Source: Eggerthellaceae bacterium (GTDB lineage Bacteria; Actinomycetota; Coriobacteriia; Coriobacteriales; Eggerthellaceae). Taken from it: DNA of 6,601 nucleotides. A model generated the notes under the pieces. That model saw only the letters and a list, made by a program, of their open reading frames with translations, had not been told where the DNA came from and did not search any database. Both the position numbers and the translations under genes were made by a program. Numbering within the stretch: position 1 is the first letter of the stretch; the number at the start of each line of letters is the position of its first letter. The stretch is from assembly GCA_900754495.1 (NCBI GenBank), contig CAAEDC010000160.1, positions 1-6,601 of the forward strand. The letters run 5' to 3'. This document shows, in pieces, positions 1-6,476 of this stretch.

Positions 1-1
1 G

Positions 2-499
2 ACGCCCGGCAAGGCGGCGGCGCTGCTCGCCGTGGTGGCGCTGGTCTGGCTGGCATTCGACCGGATCACCAAGGTGCATTTCGACGCGTACGCGCTCGGC
101 GAGGACATAGCGGGGCCCTTCGCGGGCATCTTCCAATTCACGCTCGTCCATAACACGGGCGGCGCCTGGGGCGTTTTCAGCGGGTCGACGCTCGCGCTCG
201 GGATCTTCTCCCTTGCGATCAGCATCGTCGTCGCGATCATCGTCGTGCGCTTCGCGCGGCGCTCCAACTGGGTGCTCACGCTCGGCGGCGCGCTGGTCGT
301 CGCCGGGGGCATCGGAAACGCGATCGACCGCTTCATCCAAGGCTACGTGGTCGACTTCATCGAGCTGTCCTTCATGGATTTCCCCGTGTTCAACATCGCC
401 GATATCGGCGTCACGTGCGGCGTGGCTCTGATCTTCATCGCCGTCATCTTCTTCTGGCGCGGCGATGACGGCGCGTCCGACGAGGGGGAGGCCCGATGA
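2..499 (+). CDS. lspA: Lipoprotein signal peptidase (signal peptidase II), 5' end outside window
   Basis: LspA is the inner-membrane aspartic protease that cleaves the signal peptide of prolipoproteins after the lipobox cysteine has been diacylglycerylated. The open frame runs in from the window edge, so the true start is upstream. A GTG at 32 is only an internal codon, because family-like sequence (the FDRITK segment, equivalent to the conserved D-x-x-T-K) sits just after it and a first membrane helix spans it. Counting from that GTG, the conserved HNTGGAWGVF segment is at residues 40-49, GNAIDR at 95-100 and FNIAD at 120-124. The catalytic aspartates should be D99 and D124. Three further hydrophobic helices (about 52-73, 81-94 and 127-142) complete the four-helix fold. 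The tail is short, acidic and charged. The stop codon overlaps the next gene's ATG, so the two are translationally coupled. Identification is firm. Confidence 0.96.
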   Translation, partial: TPGKAAALLAVVALVWLAFDRITKVHFDAYALGEDIAGPFAGIFQFTLVHNTGGAWGVFSGSTLALGIFSLAISIVVAIIVVRFARRSNWVLTLGGALVVAGGIGNAIDRFIQGYVVDFIELSFMDFPVFNIADIGVTCGVALIFIAVIFFWRGDDGASDEGEAR

Positions 500-1527
500 G
501 CCGCTCCCTGTGCCATGTAGCGGGCGTATCCGACGACGGGTTGCGCCTCGATTCGGTTCTGGCCGAGCACGGTTGCTACGCGAGCCGCTCGGCGTCGGCG
601 CGAGCCGCCGAGGAGGGGTTCGTGCTCGTCAACGGCACGCCGGCCGGCAAGAAGCACATCGTCCACGCGGGGGACGCGATCGTTTACGAGGTGTCCGACG
701 ACGCTCCCGCGCGCGTGGCAGGGGAGCCGATCGACCTCGACATCCGCTACGAGGACGAGGATCTGATCGTCCTCTCCAAGCAGGCGGGACTGGTGTGCCA
801 TCCGTCCATCGACCATCGCGACGGCACGCTCGTCAACGCGTTGATCTTCCATTGCGGCGCCTCCAACCTCTGCAACGTGCAGGGCGAGGACGACCGTCTG
901 GGCATCGTTCACCGCCTCGACCGCGACACGACGGGGCTCATGCTCGCCGCCAAGACGGACGAGTGCGGACAGGCTCTGATGGACGCGATCCGCGACAAGG
1001 CCGTCGACCGCCGCTACCTCGCCCTCTGCCATGGAGTCATCGCCCACGAGACGGGCATGATCGACGCCCCCATCGCCCGCAGCGCGAGCGAGCGCACGCG
1101 CATGGCGGTGCGAGAGGCGTCGTCGTCGCGCGAGGCGGTCACGACGTTCCGCGTGCTCGAGCGCTTCGAGCCCGGCCCCAAGGACGACGGCTACACGCTC
1201 ATCGACTGCAAGCTGTTCACCGGGCGCACGCATCAGATCCGCGTGCATATGGAGTTCGCCAAGCATCCGCTCGTCGGCGATCCCATGTACACGGCGGGGG
1301 CGCCTTCCGCACCCCAGGCCGATCTCGGGCTCGATCGCCAGTTCCTCCACTCCTTCCGCCTCGACTTCGTGCATCCGATCACCGGCCGGGAGATGTCCTT
1401 CCGCGACGGGCTGCCGGAGGACCTGCGCGAGGCGCTCACCGAACTGGCCGATCGCAGCCGCGGTCGCACCGAGGCGGGGGAGGAGACGCTTGCGCTGCTG
1501 GCCGACGCCCCCAGGCAGCGGTTGTAA
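496..1527 (+). CDS. RluA-family pseudouridine synthase with S4 domain (RluD/YlyB-like)
   Basis: This enzyme isomerises uridine to pseudouridine in RNA, most likely in 23S rRNA. The 343-residue protein has an N-terminal S4 RNA-binding domain (about residues 14-65, containing RLDSVLAEHG and GFVLVNGTPAGKK). The catalytic domain carries the RluA signature HRLDRDTTG at 139-147, with D142 as the expected catalytic aspartate, then RRYLALCHG at 172-180 and the late motif GRTHQIRVHM at 243-252. The length matches RluC/RluD/YlyB proteins. The exact target uridine cannot be read from sequence, so no symbol is given. The ATG lies inside the ATGA overlap with lspA, with a purine-rich GGGGGAGG just upstream. 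The lspA-ylyB adjacency is also known in Firmicutes, which supports the assignment. The C-terminal 25 or so residues are charged and probably not conserved. Confidence 0.95.
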   Translation: MSRSLCHVAGVSDDGLRLDSVLAEHGCYASRSASARAAEEGFVLVNGTPAGKKHIVHAGDAIVYEVSDDAPARVAGEPIDLDIRYEDEDLIVLSKQAGLVCHPSIDHRDGTLVNALIFHCGASNLCNVQGEDDRLGIVHRLDRDTTGLMLAAKTDECGQALMDAIRDKAVDRRYLALCHGVIAHETGMIDAPIARSASERTRMAVREASSSREAVTTFRVLERFEPGPKDDGYTLIDCKLFTGRTHQIRVHMEFAKHPLVGDPMYTAGAPSAPQADLGLDRQFLHSFRLDFVHPITGREMSFRDGLPEDLREALTELADRSRGRTEAGEETLALLADAPRQRL

Positions 1528-1682
1528 CCGCTTCATGGTGATCGGGTAAACTTCTCGCAACGGTTTCCTTCAATCATGCGGCGGGTAATACACTGAGCGG
1601 GAGCATCTGGGTACGACCGTTCCCCGGCCGTTTCGGTGGGGCTTTCGTTGATGGGTCTGGCCGTATCGTCGATGGGAGGTGG
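1528..1682 (+). other. Intergenic gap before hemH with a weak hairpin and no clear promoter
   Basis: No gene is visible in these 155 bases. A weak hairpin can be drawn at 1622-1641 (CCCC, bulge GG, CCG, loop TTT, CGG, bulge T, GGGG) followed by CTTTCGTT. This is a poor match to an intrinsic terminator because the U-tract is broken and the stem is bulged. Possible -10-like hexamers (TAAACT at 1547-1552, TAATAC at 1586-1591) lack a convincing -35 at proper spacing. The gap suggests that hemH may have its own promoter, but the sequence does not prove it. Confidence 0.3.
1675..1680 (+). promoter_or_regulatory. Ribosome binding site of hemH, placed closer to a GTG than to the ATG
   Basis: GGAGGT precedes two adjacent candidate starts, ATG at 1683 and GTG at 1686. 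From the GGAGG core the spacing is only 3 bases to the ATG and 6 to the GTG. The GTG is therefore the more normally spaced start; the two choices differ by one residue. Confidence 0.65.
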
Positions 1683-2693
1683 ATGGTGGCGACTTCTTCG
1701 AAAACGGGCGTGCTGCTCGTCAACACGGGCACTCCCGCCGCGCCGACTCCTCGCGCGGTCCGGTCGTTTCTGTCGAGATTCCTCATGCACCGCCGTATCG
1801 CGCCCATGAACCGCATCGTGTGGTGGTGGATCCTCCATCTGCTCATCCTCCCCAAACGGGGCAAGGCATCGGCTGAAAAGTATGCTTTGATCTGGACCGA
1901 CGAAGGCTCGCCCTCGACGGTTGCGCACGATGCGCTCGCGCGGGGCGTGGGCGAGGAGCTCGCGGCGCGCGGTTTCGACGTTTCCGTGCGCGTCGCTATG
2001 AGCTTCAGCGAGCCGCGGGTGGGGGAGTCGATCCGCGCGCTCCGCAAAAGCGGATGCGATCGCGTCGTGGTTCTGCCCCTGTATCCGCAGAGCGCGTACT
2101 CGACCACCGGTGCGGTGAGGGATGAGGTCGCCTCGGCCGTCAGGCTTTCGCGGTTCCGCGACTCAGTCGAGTTCGTCGAGGACTACCATGCCAATCCGAC
2201 GTACCTGCGCGCGATCGCCGCTTCGATCCGCCACGCGGGTTTCGATCCCCAAAGCGACGACCGCCTGCTGTTCTCCTACCACTCGATCCCCCTGGCCGAT
2301 ATCGAGGCGGGAGATCGCTACGAGCTGCAGTCCGGGGCATCGAGCCTGCGCATCGCCGAGGAGCTCGGCCTCGCACGAGAGCGATGGACCATCGCCTACC
2401 AATGCCGGTTCGACAAGGATCGCGACTGGCTCGCTCCGAGCACGGCCGACACGCTCGCGCGGTGGGCGGACGTCGGCGGCGGGCGCGTGTTCGTCGTGTG
2501 CCCCAACTTCGCCGTCGACTGCCTCGAAACGCTGTATGATATCAAGCGCGTTTTGGAGCCGGAGTATCTCGACCGCAGGAGGGCGGCGGGGCATCCCACC
2601 GACACAGGCTGTTTCGTCTACGTTCCCTGCCTCGGCAAGAGCAAGGCCCATGTGCGCGTGCTGTGCGACGTCATCGAGGATCGCCTCGTCTGA
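1683..2693 (+). CDS. hemH: Ferrochelatase, protoporphyrin (proteobacterial-like) type
   Basis: Ferrochelatase inserts Fe2+ into a porphyrin in the last or next-to-last step of heme synthesis. The 336-residue protein begins with the family opening GVLLVNTGTPAAPTPRAV (residues 9-26). It continues with WWWILHLLILP (47-57), KYALIWTDEGSPS (66-78), VVLPLYPQSAYSTTGAV (129-145), the active-site SYHSIP (198-203, metal-binding H200), YQCRFDKDRDWLAPST (239-254) and CPNFAVDCLETL (273-284, with E282 as the second active-site acid). This layout follows E. coli HemH (320 residues), including the WW..ILP segment. It does not follow the shorter-opening B. subtilis-type coproporphyrin ferrochelatase. There are small departures from the usual motifs: NTGTP for NLGTP, HSIP for HGIP and CPNF for CPGF. 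No C-terminal extension for an iron-sulfur cluster is evident. Which porphyrin it uses is inferred from similarity only. The start could be GTG 1686 (see its ribosome binding site). CoaBC follows after 48 bases on the same strand. Confidence 0.95.
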   Translation: MVATSSKTGVLLVNTGTPAAPTPRAVRSFLSRFLMHRRIAPMNRIVWWWILHLLILPKRGKASAEKYALIWTDEGSPSTVAHDALARGVGEELAARGFDVSVRVAMSFSEPRVGESIRALRKSGCDRVVVLPLYPQSAYSTTGAVRDEVASAVRLSRFRDSVEFVEDYHANPTYLRAIAASIRHAGFDPQSDDRLLFSYHSIPLADIEAGDRYELQSGASSLRIAEELGLARERWTIAYQCRFDKDRDWLAPSTADTLARWADVGGGRVFVVCPNFAVDCLETLYDIKRVLEPEYLDRRRAAGHPTDTGCFVYVPCLGKSKAHVRVLCDVIEDRLV

Positions 2694-2730
2694 CACGCCG
2701 TTTCGTCACCACGTTGACCCGCGGATCCGT

Positions 2731-2736
2731 AGGAGG
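2731..2736 (+). promoter_or_regulatory. Ribosome binding site of coaBC
   Basis: AGGAGG lies 5 bases before the ATG at 2742, a near-ideal Shine-Dalgarno site that fixes the coaBC start. I see no convincing promoter in the 48-base gap after hemH, so co-transcription with hemH is likely. Confidence 0.85.
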
Positions 2737-2741
2737 GTTCC

Positions 2742-3956
2742 ATGCAGAAAACCGTGCTCATCGGCGTCACCGGCTGCATCGCCGCGTACAAGTCCGCCGA
2801 GATCGTCCGCGCACTGCAGAAACGCGGCCTGCGCGTGAAGGTCGTCATGACCGAGCACGCCACGCATTTCATCGATCCTCTTACGTTCCGCTCGCTCACG
2901 CACGAGCCGGTCGCGGTCGGGCTGTTCGACGATCCCTCCGATCCGATCCACCATATCTCGCTGGCCGAGGAGGCCGATCTGTTCCTGATCGCTCCCTGCA
3001 CGGCAAACGTCGCGGCGAAGATCGCCCACGGGATCGCCGACGATCTGCTGACCACGACCGCGCTCGCGTGCACGGCGCCTTTGGTCGTCGCGCCGGCCAT
3101 GAACGTTCATATGTATGAAGCGGCCGCAACGCAGGAGAACCTCAGCACCCTTGCGCGACGCGGGGCGCGCATCGTCGAGGCGGGCTCGGGCTATCTCGCA
3201 TGCGGCGATGTCGGCCGCGGGCGCCTTGCCGAGATCGAGGATATCGTCGATTGCGTCCTGGAGACGCTCGAAGGAGACGCGCGACGCGATCTCGAGGGGA
3301 TGCACGTGCTTGTGACCGCCGGTCCCACCGAGGAGCCGATCGATCCCGTCCGTTTCATCACCAACCGGTCGTCGGGGAAGATGGGCTACGCCGTCGCCGA
3401 GGCCGCTGCGGCGCGCGGGGCGAAGGTGACGCTTGTGTCCGGCCCGGTCGCTCTCGATGCTCCCGCGGGCGTGGATCGCGTGCCGGTGCGCACCGCATGC
3501 GAGATGCTCGAGTCCGCAAGCGATCCGTTCGAGCGTTGCGACATCGCGGTGTTCACCGCCGCCGTCGCTGACATGCGCCCTGCCGCGCCCTTTGACCACA
3601 AGCTCAAGAAGAGTTCATCCGACGACGCGAATCTGCTCTCCCGCATCGAGCTCGTCGAAAATCCCGACATCCTCGCGACGCTCGCCGCGCGCAAACGAGA
3701 CGATCAGGTCATTGTCGGCTTCGCCGCCGAAACGAACGATGTCGTCGCCAACGCGCAGCGCAAGCTCGCCTCCAAGCACGCCGACTTCATCGTGGCGAAC
3801 CGCGTAGGGGAGGGCGTCGCCTTCGGAACCGACGACAACCAGGCGACGCTCGTCCTCGCCGATGGATCCCTCGACCTGCCGCTTATGTCCAAGCGCGAAT
3901 TGGCCGATCGCATCCTCGACCAGGCGCTTGCATTGCGCGGCTCAACGCGTTCGTAA
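2742..3956 (+). CDS. coaBC: Bifunctional phosphopantothenoylcysteine synthetase/decarboxylase
   Basis: CoaBC joins cysteine to 4'-phosphopantothenate using CTP (CoaB), then decarboxylates the product with FMN to 4'-phosphopantetheine (CoaC), two steps of cytosolic coenzyme A synthesis. The 404 residues match the usual fused length. The N-terminal flavoprotein domain (about 1-175) shows GVTGCIAAYKSAE (8-20), catalytic H71 in HHISLAEEAD, the PAMNVHM motif (118-124), and C154 in ACGDVGRGRL, the position of the active-site cysteine. The C-terminal synthetase domain (about 186-400) shows VLVTAGPTEEPIDPVRFITN (189-208), the RSSGKMG loop (209-215) with N208 as the acyl-phosphate-binding asparagine, FTAAVADMRP (271-280), and the KLKK lysines (287-290) that include the expected catalytic K289. 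All key residues of both halves are present, so the enzyme should be fully active. No frameshift or truncation is seen. The next bases after the stop form a palindrome. Confidence 0.97.
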   Translation: MQKTVLIGVTGCIAAYKSAEIVRALQKRGLRVKVVMTEHATHFIDPLTFRSLTHEPVAVGLFDDPSDPIHHISLAEEADLFLIAPCTANVAAKIAHGIADDLLTTTALACTAPLVVAPAMNVHMYEAAATQENLSTLARRGARIVEAGSGYLACGDVGRGRLAEIEDIVDCVLETLEGDARRDLEGMHVLVTAGPTEEPIDPVRFITNRSSGKMGYAVAEAAAARGAKVTLVSGPVALDAPAGVDRVPVRTACEMLESASDPFERCDIAVFTAAVADMRPAAPFDHKLKKSSSDDANLLSRIELVENPDILATLAARKRDDQVIVGFAAETNDVVANAQRKLASKHADFIVANRVGEGVAFGTDDNQATLVLADGSLDLPLMSKRELADRILDQALALRGSTRS

Positions 3957-3976
3957 TTGAAAGTTGCAACTATCAA
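3957..3976 (+). repeat. 20-bp near-perfect palindrome immediately after the coaBC stop
   Basis: The arms TTGA-A-AGTTG and CAACT-A-TCAA are mirror complements at 18 of 20 positions; the only mismatch is the A/A pair at 3961 and 3972. The central AGTTGCAACT is a perfect 10-bp palindrome. With no loop and no U-tract it is not an intrinsic terminator. Its form suits the operator of a dimeric regulator (MarR-like sites often contain TTGCAA), but no regulator or divergent gene is visible, so the function is open. Confidence 0.5.
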
Positions 3977-4069
3977 CGCGGAATTGGACGGTTTGGGTAA
4001 GAATTCCCCCTTCCTCATGGTTTCTTCCTCCGCTGCCAATCATCAAGGATGGCGATATGAAAAAACTTC

Positions 4070-4098
4070 TTGCATTGGGCTGATGCATCGGGTATAGT
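4070..4098 (+). promoter_or_regulatory. Housekeeping-type promoter of the tRNA-Pro gene
   Basis: A -35 element TTGCAT (4070-4075) and a -10 element TATAGT (4093-4098) are separated by exactly 17 bases, close to the sigma-70 consensus. Transcription would start near 4105, leaving about 20 bases of 5' leader before the mature tRNA at 4126. The leader contains a small inverted repeat (TGCGT at 4106-4110, ACGCA at 4117-4121). The position directly before a stable RNA gene supports the call. Confidence 0.8.
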
Positions 4099-4125
4099 TC
4101 CTCCTTGCGTTGAGAGACGCACCAA

Positions 4126-4202
<77 letters not shown>

Positions 4203-4209
4203 GAAATCG

Positions 4210-4238
4210 AAAGGCCGGACGAGAGTCCGGCCTTTTGC
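4210..4238 (+). terminator. Intrinsic terminator of the tRNA-Pro transcript
   Basis: The stem AAAGGCCGGAC (4210-4220) and GTCCGGCCTTT (4225-4235) is an 11-bp perfect pairing around a GAGA tetraloop, followed by TGCTTTGCTT. The strong GC stem ending in a T-run is a classic Rho-independent terminator, placed 8 bases after the tRNA CCA end. Confidence 0.93.
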
Positions 4239-4370
4239 TTTGCTTGGCGCCTCCCGTGCTGCTATCAGCGCATCTGCCGTTCGCCCCGCATGCGACGCCG
4301 TTCATATCGTCGGTTTTCCCAAATCAAACCCTTCACCGAGCAAAAACGTCCTGCCTCGTGGCGGTCGGGC

Positions 4371-4392
4371 TTGCAAACCAACCTCTTTGCTA
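4371..4392 (+). promoter_or_regulatory. Candidate operator dyad near a weak promoter-like pair
   Basis: TTGCAAA (4371-4377) is mirrored by TTTGCTAA (4386-4393), separated by the 8 bases CCAACCTC. The core arms GCAAA and TTTGC pair perfectly. The dyad lies over the only promoter-like hexamers in this leader, which is where an operator would be expected. This is a pattern-based suggestion; no regulator is known from the window. Confidence 0.3.
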
Positions 4393-4404
4393 AAGTAAAG
4401 CGAT

Positions 4405-4427
4405 CGAAGGCGTCATGCGCGCCTTCG
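4405..4427 (+). repeat. 8-bp inverted repeat in the leader of the ech-like operon
   Basis: CGAAGGCG (4405-4412) pairs perfectly with CGCCTTCG (4420-4427) around a 7-base loop. The following sequence (TCTGGTTCTGTC) has no continuous T-run, so it is a weak terminator at best. It could be an mRNA 5' hairpin, if transcription starts just upstream near 4403, or a protein binding site. Confidence 0.45.
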
Positions 4428-4521
4428 TCTGGTTCTGTCACGGTGCGACTTGGACGGTGTCTTCTCGTCTGAACAGCTTGCCGCCAAGCCGCCTGTCCGA
4501 TCGATGCGCAAAAGGGAAGGT

Positions 4522-4528
4522 AAGGAGG
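4522..4528 (+). promoter_or_regulatory. Ribosome binding site that selects a GTG start for the echA-like gene
   Basis: AAGGAGG is 7 bases from GTG 4536 and 13 bases from the next in-frame ATG (4542). Normal spacing therefore favours the GTG. Confidence 0.8.
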
Positions 4529-4535
4529 GGTCCTT

Positions 4536-6458
4536 GTGACGATGCTCGGGTTCTTGATCGTGTTCCCGTTGGTCATCGCCGCCATTCTGCTCGCCGTCCG
4601 CAACAACGCGGCGCGCAACGTGGTGGTGGTCGCCGCCTCGCTTGTCATCGGCCTTGCTTCAATCTGGCTGGTGGCGGTTGGGCTCAACGGGGCGTCTCCG
4701 GTGTACTTCGAATTCTCATCCCCGATAGTCGACGGCATATGCACGATCGTCGGCATCGTCGTCGCCATCACGGTGATCTGCTTCGGCGCGAAGTACAAAA
4801 ACCCCCTCGCGATCGTCCTCGCCGTCGTGCAGCTGATCGGCTCGCTCGTCTTCGAGCTGAACTTCGCTCACGGCATCGAGGTCGCCACTCCGCTGTACTA
4901 CGACCAGCTAACGCTGCTCATGGTGTTCATCATCGGCGTCATCGGCTCCGCGATCTGCGTCTACGCGCTCGGCTACATGGAGGATTTCCAGGCGCATGAG
5001 CCCGAGGGCGCGCTCGACCGCCGACCGACCTTCTTCGCGCTGATGTTCGTCTTCCTCTCCGCCATGTACGTCATCGTCTTCGCCGACCACATGACGTGGC
5101 TGTTCACCGGCTGGGAGGTCACGACGCTGTGCTCGTTCCTCCTCATCGCCTACACGCGCACCGAGGAGGCCATCCGCAACGCGTTCCGTCAGATCATCAT
5201 GAACCTGCTCGGCGGCATCTCGTTTTTGATCGGCCTGTTCGTCTGCGTGCTCACCATGGGGACGCTCTCGCTCGCCGAGTTTTTGGCGATGGGACAGCTG
5301 GTCCCGCAGATCGCCGTGCTCGCCGTCACCGCCTTCGCGTTCGCGGGCATCACCAAGGCGGCGCAGATGCCGTTCCACACCTGGCTGCTGGGCGCCATGG
5401 TGGCGCCGACGCCCACGAGCGCGCTGCTCCATTCCTCGACTATGGTCAAGGCCGGCGTGTTCCTGCTCGTTAAGCTGGCTCCCGTGCTCGCCGTCTGCCC
5501 GATTCCGGGCGGCATGCTCATGTTCGTCGGCGGGCTCACGTTCCTCGTCTGCTCCGCCCTCGCGATCACGCAGAGCAACGCCAAGCGCGTCCTCGCGTAC
5601 TCGACGATCGCTAACCTCGGCCTGATCACGGCCTGCGCCGGCGTCGGCACGCCCGAGGCGGTCTGGGCCGCGACGTTCCTGATCCTGTTCCACGCCATCG
5701 CCAAGTCGCTGCTGTTCCTGTGCGTCGGCACCGCCGAGCATCACATTGGCAGCCGCGACATCGAGGATATGGACCTGCTGTTCGACCGCATGCCCAGCCT
5801 CGCGCGCTTCATGATGCTCGGCATCATGACGATGTTCATCGCGCCCTTCGGCATGCTGATCGCCAAGTGGGCGACGCTGCAGGCCTTCACCGAGGCGGGC
5901 AACGTCATCCTCGTCCTCCTGCTCGCGTTCGGCTCCGCCGTGACGTTCATGTTCTGGGCCAAGTGGATGGGCAAGCTCGCCGGAATCGCGGGCCAGTCGC
6001 GCAACGTCGAGCTGTCGGTGCACACGAGCGAGTGGATCCCGATCATGCTGATGGCGGTCCTCATCGCGCTCGGATGCGTCGGCCTGCCGCTCATCTCGCT
6101 CAACCTGGTCGAGCCCTACCTCTACGTCGTCTACGGCAGCCTGTCGTTCCCGATCAGCTTCGACAACCTGATCATCGCCGGCGTCGCGGTCATCCTGATG
6201 ATCATCGTGATCTTCGCCGGCCTGGGCCACTCCACCGCGCGCAAGGTCGATGTGTACCTGTCCGGCGTGAGCGTCGACAACAACAACCGCACGTTCAAGA
6301 ACTCGCTTTCCGGCGTCACGCAGGCCACCGCCCGCAACTGGTACATGAAGGATTGGCTGGGCGAGCAGCGGCTCGATATCTTCGGCACTGTCGCCTGCAG
6401 CGTCTTCATCATCGCACTGTACGTCTTCGCGGCCCTGTTCGCCGCCGGGTTGTTCTGA
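4536..6458 (+). CDS. echA: Ech-type hydrogenase subunit A, NuoL/Mrp antiporter-like membrane protein
   Basis: This 640-residue polytopic inner-membrane protein belongs to the complex I NuoL/MrpA family of ion-translocating subunits. The N-terminal third is a run of helices. The antiporter core (about 165-450) holds the family's key charged residues: E194 in TGWEVTTLCSFLLI, the lysine K274 in GITKAAQMPFHTWL, H299 and K305 in LLHSSTMVKAGVFLL, K350 in SNAKRVLAYST, and K390 in FHAIAKSLLFLCVG. These line up with the Glu and Lys residues that form the proton path in NuoL. The tail (about 565-615, GHSTARKVDVYLSGV and later KDWLGEQRLDI) leads into a final helix and resembles EchA. The length suits EchA (about 640 residues); HycC (608) and HyfB (672) differ somewhat. 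A NuoH/EchB-like gene follows after 18 bases, matching echA-echB order. A formate-hydrogenlyase or other group 4 complex is not excluded, since the catalytic subunits are outside the window. The start is GTG. Confidence 0.8.
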   Translation: MTMLGFLIVFPLVIAAILLAVRNNAARNVVVVAASLVIGLASIWLVAVGLNGASPVYFEFSSPIVDGICTIVGIVVAITVICFGAKYKNPLAIVLAVVQLIGSLVFELNFAHGIEVATPLYYDQLTLLMVFIIGVIGSAICVYALGYMEDFQAHEPEGALDRRPTFFALMFVFLSAMYVIVFADHMTWLFTGWEVTTLCSFLLIAYTRTEEAIRNAFRQIIMNLLGGISFLIGLFVCVLTMGTLSLAEFLAMGQLVPQIAVLAVTAFAFAGITKAAQMPFHTWLLGAMVAPTPTSALLHSSTMVKAGVFLLVKLAPVLAVCPIPGGMLMFVGGLTFLVCSALAITQSNAKRVLAYSTIANLGLITACAGVGTPEAVWAATFLILFHAIAKSLLFLCVGTAEHHIGSRDIEDMDLLFDRMPSLARFMMLGIMTMFIAPFGMLIAKWATLQAFTEAGNVILVLLLAFGSAVTFMFWAKWMGKLAGIAGQSRNVELSVHTSEWIPIMLMAVLIALGCVGLPLISLNLVEPYLYVVYGSLSFPISFDNLIIAGVAVILMIIVIFAGLGHSTARKVDVYLSGVSVDNNNRTFKNSLSGVTQATARNWYMKDWLGEQRLDIFGTVACSVFIIALYVFAALFAAGLF

Positions 6459-6476
6459 TAAGGAGCGTGAGGGAAC

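Larger units (their letters stand above)
4246..4535 (+). other. Gene-free leader region upstream of the hydrogenase-like operon
   Basis: These 290 bases hold no credible gene: the short open frames here are antisense to, or run out of, the tRNA and have no family features. The region should contain the operon promoter, since it follows a strong terminator, but I see no hexamer pair with standard spacing. The best pair, TTGCAA at 4371-4376 and TAAAGT at 4391-4396, has only a 14-base spacer. A weak stem, CGACG (4293-4297) with CGTCG (4308-4312) then GTTTT, is also present. Two clearer dyads are listed separately. Confidence 0.5.

Noticed and set aside
343..1560. A 405-residue reading frame on the - strand across the rRNA pseudouridine synthase gene
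   Set aside because: It is fully antisense to a confidently assigned gene and has the Arg/His-rich repetitive make-up typical of complementary frames in GC-rich DNA. No family motif is seen.
3957..3976. Reading the post-coaBC palindrome as an FNR/CRP site
   Set aside because: FNR half-sites TTGAT and ATCAA are separated by 4 bases; here the TTGA and TCAA arms are 12 bases apart, so the spacing does not fit.
3704..4039. Reading frame on the - strand with a GGAGG before an ATG at 4018
   Set aside because: The ribosome-site match is good, but about three quarters of the frame is antisense to coaBC and its composition is that of a shadow frame. No conserved protein is recognised.
4908..6230. 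A 440-residue reading frame on the - strand inside the echA-like gene
   Set aside because: It is an extreme Asp/Glu/His/Arg-rich sequence produced by reading GC-rich membrane-protein codons backwards. It has no recognisable fold or ribosome site.
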